Assembly (NCBI GenBank): GCA_012845835.1
Contig: JABAKD010000025.1
Location: 22,456,923-22,520,922, forward strand
Length of the DNA: 64,000 bases
Source of the DNA: Undaria pinnatifida
Lineage: Eukaryota; Sar; Phaeophyceae; Laminariales; Alariaceae
Direction of reading: 5' to 3'
How positions within the stretch are numbered: position 1 is the stretch's first letter; each line of letters starts with the position of its first letter. Made by a program: the position numbers and the translations under genes. The notes under the pieces are model-generated. The model was not told where the DNA came from and did no database searches. It worked only from the letters and a program-made list of their open reading frames with translations. Below, piece after piece: positions 33,768 through 45,870 of this stretch.

Positions 33768-33850
33768 GTACAACAACAAACATCAAAAACAACAACAAAC
33801 ATCAAAAACAACAACAAACATCAAAAACAACAACAACAAACATCAAAAAC
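33536..33850 (+). repeat. AAC/GTT trinucleotide array with a 22-bp tandem at its end
   Basis: Mostly ACAACA units with AGC and ACG variants up to ~33770. Four copies of a ~22-bp unit (ACAACAACAAACATCAAAAA) follow to 33850. Poly-Thr, poly-Val and poly-Cys frames across it are not genes. Confidence 0.95.
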
Positions 33851-34535
33851 AACAACGAACGGTGTGCTTCTTACGGCCATTCTCGCGGATATGGGGTCAC
33901 TTGAAATCGACTGCCGCAGGGACCAAAATCGGCTTCTTGTGTTTATCTGTGGCGAGCTCCAAGGAAGGGCAAAATATGCGTTTAGTTTGTCATTTCTGGT
34001 GGTGGTGTTACCAATCACGCACCCACCAGCTATCATGAATCGATTGAGTTCCTCAGTGCGTGGTGCGTCATTTGGAGGCCCCAGTAGGGAGCATGGTGGT
34101 TTTGAAGTATCAGGACCATAGTGTCTGCGGGTAGATCCATCAGCGGTATTCACATCTGACGTTTTGTAATTTTTCAAAAAAAAAATTACGAAATTCTGGC
34201 TCAACGTCTAGTTCCCCCGCATACGAAACGCCTAAACAAGCAATACAACTATTCGAACAGAAGCCCATATCTGGCGATATACCCCTCCGATTCAGAAGCT
34301 TTCTTCACCAACAGGTTGCTCTTGTCGATGCCGTTGTGTAGTTGTATCTAGTATGGAGTGACTGTAGGTATTCATCGTTTTACGTGCCGAAAGGGAAAAA
34401 ATGTAAAAATGCTGGAACCACCTAGTACCCTATTGTACTCCATTTGATTGTTGATTGACTGTAGACGGCCATCCACCATACCTGGTAGTCGCTAACTCGC
34501 TTAGTTCATTGCAGCGGACCAGAGCAGCAAACATT
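33851..34535. other. Upstream region of the SDR gene; no gene seen
   Basis: No motif in the short frames here. A TACCTGGTA motif lies at 34479, 57 bp before the SDR start codon. No TATA box is convincing. Confidence 0.35.
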
Positions 34536-35432
34536 ATGTTCTTCAACAGCGCGTCCCACTACCATGGAAAGGGAAAGGTTGTCGTAGTGTCGGGATGTAA
34601 CCGCGGAATCGGGAAGGCTGTGGTCAAGCAACTCAGTCAACTCGGGTACACGGTGATCGCGGGATGCCGCACAGAACAAGGCGCCCGAATGTTGCAAGAA
34701 GAGGTTACCGGTATCAGGGTTGAGAAATGCGACGTCACCAAGACGGAAGACGTGTCGCGCCTCCTGTCTATTGTGGGGAGCGAGTACAACGGCAAACTGC
34801 ACGCCCTCGTCAACAACGCCGGGATATCGAGCGGAGGTCAGGCCCTCATCGTTCCTATAGAGACTTCAGAGCAGATCATCACGGTCAACCTCCTCGGCAC
34901 TATGAGGATGACCAAGATGTTCCTCCCCCTTCTCGTGGACAACCCTGGGTCGAGGATCGTCTTCATGTCGTCTGTGTGCGGACTATGCCCGCTTTGGGGG
35001 GCATCGGCATACACCGCGTCCAAATTCGGGATCGAGGGGTATGCCCGCGTTTTGCGCGACGAGCTGCACGTGTTCGACGTCCAAGTGAGCATCATCAACG
35101 CTGGGTTTACGGACACGGACATGGTCACGAGCTCCATTCAGTCGATCAAGGAAAACTTTGAGGTGTGCCCAGAGAACATCAAGGACATTTTTGGGCACGA
35201 CTATGCGGACAGGTGCCTTAAACACGACGAGAAGCACTCGGGTAGGGTAACCATGGACGACGTTTATGTACCCACGGAATGCGTGTGTAAGGCCGTGGGG
35301 TCTATGAGTTGCGGGGATAGGTACTACAGCGGACTCATGGCGAATACCGTATTCCGTATCGTTGCGATGTTCCCGGCTTTGTGTCGCCTTCTGAACCGCG
35401 CCATTGCGCTCGCCCCTTCTCCAGAGAAGTGA
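34536..35432 (+). CDS. Short-chain dehydrogenase/reductase (classical SDR, RDH/17beta-HSD-like)
   Basis: An intact single-exon frame of 298 codons from the ATG at 34536 to TGA. It is an NAD(P)-dependent oxidoreductase with a Rossmann fold. Visible motifs: the glycine-rich cofactor loop SGCNRGIG (19-26), CDVT (65-68, adenine-ring contact), LVNNAG (91-96), catalytic Ser145/146, and Tyr159-x3-Lys163 in SAYTASKFG. The ~300-residue length, the hydrophobic C-terminus and the Tyr-rich YYSGLMAN segment resemble retinol/hydroxysteroid dehydrogenases (SDR9C-like). The substrate cannot be read from sequence. The ATG was chosen because the related copy at 40378 aligns from exactly this codon, although the frame is open 27 codons further upstream. 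No neighbouring gene hints at a pathway. Confidence 0.93.
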   Translation: MFFNSASHYHGKGKVVVVSGCNRGIGKAVVKQLSQLGYTVIAGCRTEQGARMLQEEVTGIRVEKCDVTKTEDVSRLLSIVGSEYNGKLHALVNNAGISSGGQALIVPIETSEQIITVNLLGTMRMTKMFLPLLVDNPGSRIVFMSSVCGLCPLWGASAYTASKFGIEGYARVLRDELHVFDVQVSIINAGFTDTDMVTSSIQSIKENFEVCPENIKDIFGHDYADRCLKHDEKHSGRVTMDDVYVPTECVCKAVGSMSCGDRYYSGLMANTVFRIVAMFPALCRLLNRAIALAPSPEK

Positions 35433-37367
35433 TATAGCATTGCAGTGGTTTGGTTCGTGCTCTTCTACATCCGTTGGATAAGATAGATACTTCTCCCGGG
35501 GTGTGTGGCATAGTAATTAATTCATACTACTGATGTGTAGCTAATATACCAGGTGCAAGTACCAGGCACGAAGACCAAGCACCTGATATATTTCAGTACG
35601 GGAATTCAGTTTTAGTCGTCCTTAGTGCGAAAGCCCAGTTACTAGCACGAGGTGCGAGCACCAGGCACCTAATGATAGTATACATCAGTGCGATATTTTT
35701 CAACCTTAGTCGTCCTTGATACAAAAACCCGATTCCTCGTCTGCTCTGCGAGTACGTATCATACACTCCAGTTTCAGCCTTTGGGTCATACCTAGCATCA
35801 AGTCGTACCCTCAGATGCATGGATATGGAGTCGTTGGACGTCTGTATTGATATTCCGCCCCGGGACAATATGTATGAGTACAGCTGGTCTGCATCCTCAG
35901 CTGTACGGGTGTCACCCTCCTAGCATACCCCTTGTATGTTCACAAGTACATTGTCCGTGGGCATATGTTCCTGGGGGCGCCTCCACCCAACCATCAATCA
36001 GCTAAGGTGTATCTAGGCCACACAAGCCACCCCGGGTGATCAGCGTTGCGCGTTTAGCTCTTGCTTATTACCCGGGATGCTTTTTTTTAGTTGGGGGGTG
36101 GAATCTACCGAATCCGCAGGATGATGGGCATGCGTTGTTCGAGGTATGCTTTATTTATCACCGGGGTGTGGTCTCTTGGAGGGGGTGAAACCGCTGGAGT
36201 GATGCCAATACGACGGGTATGACTGGGTACACTTCTGGCACACTAATCAAAAAAGCAGAAGGGGGTAATACCGCTAGCCGGGATACTTGTAGCCTTTCGA
36301 TGATTCCAGGCAGGTGCCAGGGGTGGTGATAACAAGGGGGTGACGGGGGGTGCCGAAACCGCAGACGCTGTGGCTGGTGCGGCACTTGCTGCTGCTGTGG
36401 CTAGAGCGGTACGCGACGCTGTTGGAGCTTGAGGTGCAGGTACGCCAGGGATAGGACAGACCAAACAAGGATGTGATCGTGGGTTTACTCTTGGCTTGGA
36501 GCGCCGCATATACGCCTTTTCGGGGCAGCGGGACTGCGACGGGGCCACAGACGCGCTATGTCCATAGCGATGGGCCGGCCTTGCCGAAGGTCTTTGCTCC
36601 TCTTCAACGTTCTTCTCCTTGTGTGGTGCAGACAGCTTTTTCTATGTGTGAACCCCACGTGATACTACTTCTTTGTGTTTTTTGGAACGCGTACCGGTAC
36701 GGGAGTTGTCGTACTTTATTGACGTAAGGACGAGGGACCGAAGCGACTGAGACGGTTTTGTGTCTTGCAAGGCCCAAAGCCCTGTTCATGGCGTGGTACG
36801 TACAATCTTCCATTATTGCTTGAGTCTATCTGTTTATCTTTTGACAGTCTATCACTTGTGTACCGCTGTCTGTTGGCGGCTTACATTTCTAGTTGCGAGA
36901 GCTGTACGTGGCCCATTTCCACAAGCCCGAGATGTACAGGCAAGGACGAGTCGGGGCTGACTCGTGCTTCGTTGCATGCGGTATTGAGTTGACCACGGTT
37001 GCCGGGATGTTGTGATTTCGGTGGCCGTGTGGCGAGATTTCTTTTCCTTGTGCTGAGTTTTGCTTTCTTCGCCCGAAAGCGGCCTACTGCATGTATGAGA
37101 CACTATGGCGTGCCGGCCCGAAGGGTGGTATCTAACGAACCCCCATGATAAACAGGTCAGTTTTTTTTTCAATGAGGCAAGAACGAGGGAGCAAGGACGC
37201 ACTGAGGCCATGTGTTGTCCCGCCGTCTTATGCCTTGCAAGGCATAAATAGGGCGCAAATGCATTTAATCAATAGCGGGGTGCTTCCATTATTTTGTTTA
37301 TCTGTCTGTCTTGACTTGTCTGTCTATCTTGTCTGTCTTGTCTGTCTTGTACTGTGTGTGTACCTGT
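35433..37367. other. No gene seen
   Basis: 35540-35670 holds repeated ACCAGGCAC / GCACCTGATA-like motifs. 36020-36310 holds recurring ACCGGGGTG / CCGGGATGC-like motifs. A weakly repeated block (GACGAGGGACCGAAG..., CTTGCAAGGC) occurs at 36725-36860 and again at 37180-37310. No protein pattern is recognised. Confidence 0.4.
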
Positions 37368-38804
37368 CGACGCGTGCTACGATCGAGGTGCACCGCTCTT
37401 TTCTGGGGTTCCTTAGGCCCAACACTCCGCGGCTTCGCATTTTGCCGGGGTCCGCCTCGTACCACCTTGAAGTTGCCGTAGTCTCTGGCCAAGTTCTAAT
37501 AGTTCGGGTTTGCGGTTCTCTTGGCCCTGTTTGGGGTCCGGTCGAGATAATCTGTCGGTTTGTCTATGACGGGATTATACTAGGTCATTTGCCGCTCGGT
37601 TGAACGGGTCCGGTACCGCCATATCGTTACATAAGGTTTGCGGTTGCAGTGAAAAGTCATTTTCATGTCCCACTTTACTGGGTTTGTTGCGCATGCGGGG
37701 GAAACAATCGGTACGGATTGGAGAATCGGGTCAAAATGTTCCACAGTACATTGCAGACTAACTTATATCGGTAGGAAATAGGATGTTTAGGTGGGGAAAT
37801 TGAAAAAAACGGGGTAGGCATTACGCTGAAGTTAGTGTAGAAGGCGCCCTCGTCCAAAATATGAAACCAGCCTCGGTCGCTCGGTGTTATCGTTTCGTAT
37901 TTAATATCCTGCACTGCAAGTGTCGGGTGAAACCCAGCCAGATCGATCGAAGTAGAAGAGAGGTACTGTTTTTATTCAGTGCGCGAGACATCGGAAGGGG
38001 TCGTCCGTGATGATGAGTGCTAGATACTGAGATTTGGAGCAATAAATTTCAAGTCAAACGGCACTGACAAGTCGAGTCAGTGGGAAAAGTGGTCTTACTG
38101 TTGCGACTGTCGAGCCGCTTAATGGAGCTTTTGTTTGGTCGAACATTCAACTAAATTAGGGGGGATCAGGGGGGTGTATTCATCTCATGCGTGGCCGTAG
38201 TCGTACGACCGCAGACCGTCTCGTCTCTAAAATGCCGGCGTGGGGCACATCGGGTGCTCGCCGGCCAGGCAGCATCGCGTGCACCAAGCGCTAAGCGCCT
38301 TGGAGTGTTCGGCTCGTCGCATGAAAGGGTTGACCTCCGTCCTACGGGAACGGGGGCGGGCGTAGAAGGTAGGAGGGGGATGGGGGGGCGTACTTATGAG
38401 CTGCTCGCCGTAGCCATGTGACCATTGACCACGCATCACTTTCAAGACAGAGCGGCATCCTCAAGCGGGAGGAGGTATTCGAGTATTTTTTTACTACTGT
38501 CTTAGGACTCTGGTGTATACAGTACCGCAAAAGACGCGCATGAGTGCGATCGACGTGCGTAGGGTGCTGCGAATGAGTGTATGCATGGCTAGAGCCGATG
38601 CGAATATTCAAAACCAAGCGACTGCGTGAATATACCCATGCGTCCAACATCGAGAGAAAAGCGAAGACGACACGACGACGACCACTCTCTTCGACGGTTC
38701 GAGGGGGCATACGCCAAGATACCGTGTGCTGTGTCGCATGTGAGCGTGCATATTACAATTCCCTCCATTGTGCCGGTATATGCGCCAGCCGAAAAATCAC
38801 TGGC
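37368..38804. other. Isolated MITE end and otherwise unassigned sequence
   Basis: GACGCGTGCTACGATCGAGG at 37369 matches the end of the MITEs at 22432-22682 and 38805-39074. The opposite end was not found, so it may be truncated. The remaining sequence shows no supported gene. Confidence 0.45.
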
Positions 38805-39074
38805 ACTAAAGACATATGCCACTATCGAGGTAGCACTACTTTTCGTCTGAAATGTTTTCTGAATGACGGGGCTCCATAGCCCAAAATCGTCGGAAATAGG
38901 ATTTTTTTTTTTCGTGGTTCTCGTTGTGTACCTAAGCCGCGGGATTTTTCATCCGTCTCTAGTTTTGTTTTCTCCAAATCAGTTTTTGCCTTCGAGAAGT
39001 CTCAAGCTCTCAAATTGAGGAACCTCAGAAACAAAGCGGTGCACCTTTATCGATAATCGTAGCACGCGTCTATA
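38805..39074. mobile_element. MITE with CTACGATAGAGGT-type ends, copy 2
   Basis: It aligns with the reverse complement of 22432-22682. The left end reads CACTATCGAGGTAGCAC, and the right end has TTTATCGATAATCGTAGCACGCGTC with a small duplication. The terminal repeats are more eroded than in copy 1. Confidence 0.7.
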
Positions 39075-40377
39075 ACAACAACCGGCACTACCCCGCATGC
39101 TGACAGTACCGGTTTTACCCATCTGTGCCACATGGAATTTCACCGTCACTAGAGCGGGTAACCGGCAATACCCAACTGGCTCTATGGAGGGCACTGTACT
39201 ACATGGCGAACCAGAGCGTACGACGTGGGCGGCCTCAGGCCATCATTATATCATATTTTGGTTCGTTACACACATCTCCAGTTCATACACTTCCTTCGCC
39301 CATCGTGAAAGAAACTGCCGTGTAGTTGATCGAAAGGGTACCTCCTTCTCGAGGGGAACAAGCTCGCGCGCCGAGGTTGTGCTGAACCATGGGCGCTGGA
39401 CCCTCAAGTCTGACTCTAGCCGCCCAACCACAGATAAATTATGTTCGCAAGGTTTAAAACAGAGTTGTCCCCGTCCGGAGCATCATTTGTTGTTGTGCTG
39501 TACATCCCATCCTTTACCACGTTAAGCTATATTGTAACGGGCAGTTCATAGTTATTGTCGAGACCACTGCTGAAGTGATTTCTCTCCAGCCGATTCGAGA
39601 TACAAACCTGAATCACGTAGCAAACAATGTGTGTGCACGGAATGCCACACTGGCTGGCTTACGCCATGTGTTGCTTAAGCGTGCATCACTCCCCTGTATA
39701 TGTGCACCTCAAGGTCTCGTTTGCCGAAACAAAACCAGATGCCGACACAAATTTATCCGCATCCTGTGCAACACGGTGCGCTGATTTTCGTCCTCAAGAA
39801 GCCAATGGAAACCTGTATGGAATGATTCGTGGTCGGCGTGGCGTTGGGAAACGCTTGGATCGGGTCGGTCAAAGATTCAACATAACTAGGAAACAACTGA
39901 ACCTGTATGCCAAAACCGGTTGCCCAGGCGAGATGTACGCTCTCACTACACCAGCCGCAAATAACATATGGGGGCATTTCCGCGCTTCACTTTATGGCAC
40001 GTACATATAAGTTAGCAGTGACAGATTGTCAGGACTTTTGTACGCAGTTGGTATGCGCTACATCACGGGGGGCAGGACGGTTGTCTCGCTCGTGACCCGA
40101 CTCGCAACAACAAGCGATGCTTCGCCAAAACGGAAAAAAAAGTCATAATTCATGCCAACGTTGGAAAGAGACGTAGCCTTCAACCGGTATACAGTGTAAC
40201 TCTGACTTTCCGTGGAGCCCTACTGAAACGAGGCAAACCTTTTCCGCACGAGCAAGTATCCTATTCGTCCGAAGGCCTGAAGCGTCTACCTTGTTCGCGG
40301 TAGAGTCATCGTTATCGCCTCGGCACCTTCCACGCCCTCGCTTCAAAGGTACATCAAACCGAGATACCAAGCAATCA
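39075..40377. other. No gene seen
   Basis: Frames at 39097-39525 and 39627-40010 (plus) are open for 127-142 codons but show no domain or compositional signature. No function can be given. Confidence 0.35.
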
Positions 40378-41276
40378 AGTTCTTCAACAGCGTGCGCTAC
40401 TACCACCAGACCACGAATCGGGAAAGTTTGTTGTGGTGTCGGGATGTAACGGAATCGGAAACGCTGTTGTCAAACCAATTAGCTCGCTTGGGAATACCGT
40501 GGTTGCGGGCTTCCTGACAAACGAAGGCCCCAGCAAACAACAGGAAACGGTCACTGCTGCCAAGCCCGAGCAATGAGATGTCACCAATACGGAAAGAGTG
40601 GTGCACCCCCTGCCAATCCTGGAAAACGCGTACAGTGGAAACCTTCACGGGCTCGTTAACAACGCCGGCACAGCAATCAACGCCCAGGCCCTCAAATCCT
40701 CTTTAGAGGTCTCGAGGAATGTCTTCGTAGTCCAAATCCTCTCCACCATGAGGATGACCAAGATGGTTCTCTTTCTTATCATGGACAATCCTTGCTCGAG
40801 AATCGTTTACGTATCGTCAACAGGTGTAACCTGTCCGATATGGAGACTATCATCGTCATACTGCTCTTCGAAGTTCGGGATCGAAAGGTACGCCCGCGTT
40901 ATGCGCGACGAGCTCCGTGTGTTCAACGTCTCAGTGGGCATCGTCACCCCTGGACCGACAAACATCAGCATGATGCACAACTTTGTCGTCCGGTGAGTAA
41001 CAGACAACTTCGAAGATTGCCCGGACGACAGCTTACAAAAAAGGCTGTTTGGACTGGACTACGTGGAAAGTTGTAGCGAGCACAACGAAAAACTTCGAGT
41101 GCGGTGGTGTTTCGGTTCCGACGGAGTCCATCTGCAAAGCAGTGCGGTCGAGAAAATTTGCTGGGGTAGGTCCTACGGCGACCTCGTGGTCCATACCCGC
41201 TTTGCCTTGATCTTGCCGGCTAGGTGCAACTTTCTAAACAGATGCATATGGCAGCCCCGCCGTCTCGGAGAAGTGA
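40378..41276 (+). pseudogene. Degenerate copy of the SDR gene
   Basis: It aligns end to end with 34536-35432 on the same strand and continues a few bases beyond the stop (GAGAAGTGA then TTGGTTCGT), so it arose by DNA duplication. Lesions: the start codon is AAG; the Arg codon of the cofactor loop is deleted, giving CNGIG; in-frame TGA stops lie at 40574-40576 and 40994-40996; frame is lost around 41090-41110, where VPTE/CKAV-like coding appears in another frame. LVNNAG and Tyr-x3-Lys (YCSSK) survive. The middle ~130 codons stay open (40598-40996). It is not expected to make an active enzyme. Confidence 0.9.
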
Positions 41277-42510
41277 ATTGGTTCGTCCATTTTCGTTAAA
41301 GAATGTGGCACCATTCCGTTGACTAAGGTGTCCTGGTCGGGAACAATTTCCCCCATTGCCGCCAGAGCCTACGTACCGTATTGCGACTCAGGTCCAGGTT
41401 CAAATGAAAATGAAAACCTAAATAATTATTTGCTCGAACACTCGCTATACCGGTGCTTGTATTTGCCCCATCTGGGCCCAAGTCTTACCTTGAGGTTCAT
41501 TGGTACATGGCCCGGTGGCCATTTGCTCAGATTTTCCGACCTTGAGACAATCTCTACGATTAGGTTTCACCGTTGGCCGTTACGAACGGGCGGGGCATCA
41601 CGACCCGAGCGAACTGTGTTTACTTGTACCATCCAATGGTCCAGGAGTCTGTGTTACGGTGACGGTTTAGATCCAAACGGCCGTCGAGTGTTTGCGGCTG
41701 GATATTGGGTGCGTTCATTGCCACGTTGAAGTTGCCGCAACGATTTGGCCAAATCATGATAGTCTAGGTGTGCTCTTGTCTTACCCCCTTCATGAGTGGT
41801 TTTGTCTAACTTTTGTTTATATGCTCATAACGTAAGCCGTTGCCATGGTCACAGGTGTTGCCCCTTTCTTCCGCCGTCACGTGCCTTGGTTTATATCCGC
41901 CGAAGGGTTTAGTATTGCCACTGCTCGTCGACCTGCATTGAACGATTCCTACTGTGGGTCACTTTGCAGCCCGTTGACTTGCGCGCGACGGCATGGGTTG
42001 AAACATCCATGGGGTTAATGGGCACGATACTGCCATACTGGTATGGTCTACGACCGCATAATCATACCCTGTGTTCAGGTCGATCTCAACCTCCTCTTCG
42101 TTGGCGATCAATATCCAAGAGCAGTCATTACACACCAGCATGAATTCCTTAAACTTCACTACCCCCTGCCCCTGATGGTGCGTGTTGTGCTTTCCACTTT
42201 TTTTTGTTAGTTGGTTTTGGGGTTTGGGGGGACTGTCGTAGAATCAGTTGATTCATCAGTTTACCCTCACTTAAAGCTGATGAATAATAGAACTAAAATA
42301 GGAATTAAAAAAAAACGGTAAAGAAAGGGAGAATAAAGGGATAAAGGAATGACTTCGATCAAAACAAACAAATCAACACACCAGATGCTTTTTCGACAAC
42401 GACTGGGGAACTGGGGGTGAAGGGATGAACGCTCTTTAGCGACGAAGACGTGCCGGCTGCCCCGCTACAGTGCCTGCGAATTTGCTTGGCACGTTCGTGA
42501 ACAACCATCA
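41277..42510. other. No gene seen
   Basis: Short frames without motifs. A TTGGGGTTTGGGGGGAC stretch followed by GTAGAATCAG near 42220-42245 resembles one end of the GGTAGCCCCCCC MITE family. Confidence 0.35.
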
Positions 42511-42945
<435 letters not shown>

Positions 42946-43108
42946 AGTGTCACAGCAGTAGTAGTACAAAAACACTAACTAGCACGTCGTAGCACTAACT
43001 ACTAATATTAATACTCCTAGGATGCTGCTACTACAACCTACGACTGATTACTATTAATACTTATTTCCGCACTACCACTCCTTTTTTTTTCCCTACCCAT
43101 GTATGTTC

Positions 43109-43410
43109 CAGCTTCTGGACAAGCCGTGGTCACAGGTGTCGTTCCCTCTTCCCCCCGGTTCTGGCCTTCAATTTTTGCCGTGCATAGGGTTCAGCAATCC
43201 CACTGCTTGTCGATATTTCATTGGGTGTTTCTAACTCACGCTCTCGCGCTTTCCGCAAGTCAGTTAATGCGCATGAAAGAGTCCCAACGAATTTATTCGA
43301 GCATGCACTTGGCGAGGCTCGAACTCACGAAACTGACCTATACCAGACTCGAGGATAACCTGATACGCCACCGGGGCGACCGGCTAGTTTCTACCATTCC
43401 ACTACAAGTA
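43109..43410 (-). repeat. tRNA-derived SINE-like repeat S1, copy 2
   Basis: On the minus strand TAGTGGAATGGTAGAAA (43388-43405) fits an RNA polymerase III A box. GAGTTCGAGCCTCG (43314-43327) fits a B box whose flanks can form a tRNA T-arm (GTGAG/CTCGC). The body then matches 9095-9411 to CCAGAAGCTGGAA. The spacing of ~65-70 nt between boxes and lack of an acceptor stem argue against a functional tRNA gene. Confidence 0.7.
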
Positions 43411-43499
43411 CGACTAGACTATACGTGTGTCAATTCTACTCGATCAATTGCATTCGCATGTCGTGTGTCAAATAAATTTGCATTTTGCATTCGAAATCC

Positions 43500-44260
43500 G
43501 GCGCTAGCTGACATGTCCTTCAATTCCCGTGATAGCGATAGCGCGAGCTACTACCTGGTACTAAGTACTAGCAGCGTGTCCTTTGGTTCCTGTGATAGCG
43601 ATAGCGCGAGCTACTACTACTACTACCGCGACTACTACTACTACTCTAGTACTACTACTAGTAGTAGTACTGCTACTACTGTATTACTGCTACGATATCT
43701 ACTAGTATTACTACTACCACTACAACTATACTACTAGTTACTACTACACGTGTGTTGAGTCAACTCAATTGCAGAATCGTTCTTCAGCGGTGAAGTCCCC
43801 CAACTTTTCTTCAACGGAATCTCCGGTTTTGAAACCAGCCCCGGACCGTATGTTCTCAATTACGGTGCCCCTTGACACCTCGACGTCATCGTTTGATAGT
43901 ACTTTGCAAATGGGAAACCGCTGTGTTATATTATTTTCATACCATCCTTCCTCGTGTCGAGCAGCCACGAAACGTTCGTTGAAAGAAAGTTGCTGGTTTT
44001 GAGGGGGGCTATAGTAGAATCAGGCTGCATTCGTAGTCCAGCACTAGCTGGCGTGGCCTTCGGTTCCCGTGGTATCGATAGCGCGAGCCACTGCTAAATA
44101 TTCCTACTACTACTACTACTACTACTACTAAGTACCATCGTGTCCTTCTGTTCCCGTGATATCGAGAGCGCGACCTACTACTACTACTAAGTACTACTAC
44201 GACTACCACTATTATTACTATTAATACTAATATTATTACTGTATACTCCGTAATATTTAT
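43500..44260. repeat. GATAGCGATAGCGCGAGC repeats mixed with TAC/TAG triplets
   Basis: A ~45-bp block (GCGCTAGCTG, then CCTTC..TTCCCGTGATAGCG and ATAGCGCGAGCTACTAC) recurs near 43503, 43577, 44040 and 44140, and once more near 46587. TAC and TAG triplet runs lie between them. A separate MITE (43790-44012) lies within. Confidence 0.8.
43790..44012. mobile_element. MITE, GGTAGCCCCCCC type, copy 2
   Basis: It shares TTACGGTGCCCCTTGACACC, CGTCATCGTTTGATAGTA and TTCCTCGTGTCGAGCAGCCA with copies 1 and 3. The ends are eroded (AAGTCCCCCAAC on the left, GAGGGGGGCTATAG on the right). Confidence 0.75.
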
Positions 44261-44289
44261 TCTACAACAAAGAGTAGATAGATACTATA

Positions 44290-44760
44290 TTATTAACACT
44301 ACATGATATAAACTGGTGCATTATTTCCAAAACCGTCAGATTTATACCCTTCAAGAATTTATAGTTTGCACGCACAAATTGAGCTGCCCCACCCGTCCCC
44401 CCCCCCCCTCCCCCGCTCCCTTTTGATCAAAACCAGGCCCCCACGTCTTTAAAAACCCGCCCTACCCTCACCGGTTATTCGACTTACAGGGTTCACTTGA
44501 TAAACTGGTGCATCTCCTTCCACAGCTGTCAGATTGTGTCCCTCTCATAAGCGGGTTTTATAGTTTCCGCGCACAGACTGCCTAACATCACCCTGTTGAC
44601 CCTGATGGCTACACTGTAGTTGCAAGGGGAGTCGCCGACCTACATCCTCAATGAGGACATACAACCCGTAATACGCGCGATCGGAGTATCACACACAGCT
44701 TGCGAAGATGAGTTTCGACAAAATCCTCGATCTCACAGCTGGAGTGTTGTTTTATTTTTA
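44290..44760 (+). repeat. Poly-C family, plus-strand copy
   Basis: It runs from the AAACTGGTGCATTATTTCCA block through one C tract (44397-44415) to GATGAGTTTCGACAAAATCC and CTCACAGCTGGAGTG. It is the most compact near-complete copy. Confidence 0.85.
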
Positions 44761-45601
44761 TAGTAATACTACTCAATAATACTACCCACTAACCCCTATC
44801 TATATATATGTCATTATGGTATTCCCGTGGGTTATTATACCACCATGTTATTAATTCAAGATACGGCCTCGAAAGGCCTGTAATTATCCGAATTTGAGAT
44901 CATTTCGATGGGTTTCGTATGATAAGGTTGGCGTTTTATATTCGGGAAAGTCAGGAAGTAGATCGGAGACACGTGCCTCCGATCTCAGAAGCTATCCGGG
45001 GCTCTGGTGGAGTGGAATAAAGCTACGTCTCTACGAAGGAAACGAAAGTGAGTACTCTCCGAGGACCTGCTCAATTGGCAGACCTGCAGGGGGCACTCTG
45101 TATCCCCACCTTCAAGTTTACAACCACCACTACTACGACTACAATCACGAATACGACTATTACACCGCTACCACACTACTACTACTGTTGCTACTACCAC
45201 TCTTTGCTGCTACTACTGCTATTAATACTACTACTATTACTACGCTTTGTTATGTTTTTAATCAAATACAAAACTTGGTTTCGTATATACACAACAAACA
45301 CTGCGTGCGCTCTTTGCTTGTTTGTTCGTGCGGGGATGGGTTATTTTCGGTAGACGGGTGGGTGGATGGAGCGTTTACCATTTATTCACCACTGCGTGTG
45401 CTCTTCGTCTGCTTATTATTGTGGCATGGGTCATTTGTGGTAGACGAGCGGGTGGTGTGTTTAATATTTATTATCGGGTTGTGTGCTTTCGGTCGTCGTT
45501 GGTAGGGTTTCCTTTGGAAGCGAGTTGTTGGTTGGGCGTCCGAACGGTCGGTGTGTTCATGATCCGAGTAATTGGTGTTGTATCAGGGCCGTTCTACGGT
45601 A
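44761..45601. other. No recognised gene
   Basis: A 203-codon plus frame (44894-45505) covers a CTA-rich stretch at 45120-45240 and has no motif. I do not regard it as a gene. Confidence 0.4.
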
Positions 45602-45870
45602 GGTAGCCCCCCCAACGTTTCTTCGTCGAAATCGCCGTTTCTGAAACCAACTTCCGGCCGTACCTCTTGAAATATGGCGCCCCTTGCCACCCCGACGTCA
45701 TTTGTTTGATGATGGTCTTTCGCAACAATAAAATAAATGTAGAATTTGTTTTTAGTAACACCCTCCCTCGCGTCGAGCAGCCATGAAACGTTCGATGAAT
45801 TTAGGCTCCGTTCCCATTTTTCTGAAAACTCTGTTTAAAGAAAATCGCTTGTTTGGGGGGAGAGGCTACC
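45602..45870. mobile_element. MITE, GGTAGCCCCCCC type, copy 3, carrying a foreign TIR fragment
   Basis: Ends GGTAGCCCCCCCAAC and GTTTGGGGGGAGAGGCTACC. Within it, 45800-45836 (TTAGGCTCCGTTCCC...ACTCTGTT) is one end of the MITE at 16926-17317, placed between blocks that are contiguous in copies 1 and 2. Confidence 0.75.

Noticed and set aside
33778-33850. CRISPR-like direct repeats with short spacers
   Set aside because: A simple 22-bp tandem within an AAC array in a eukaryotic context; no leader or cas genes.
33386-33904. Poly-Thr, poly-Val, poly-Leu and poly-Cys frames
   Set aside because: Translation of the AAC/GTT array; no flanking protein sequence.
43300-43410. Functional tRNA gene with intron
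   Set aside because: A and B boxes are present but the acceptor stem does not pair and the unit continues into a repeat shared with 9095-9411; a SINE fits better.
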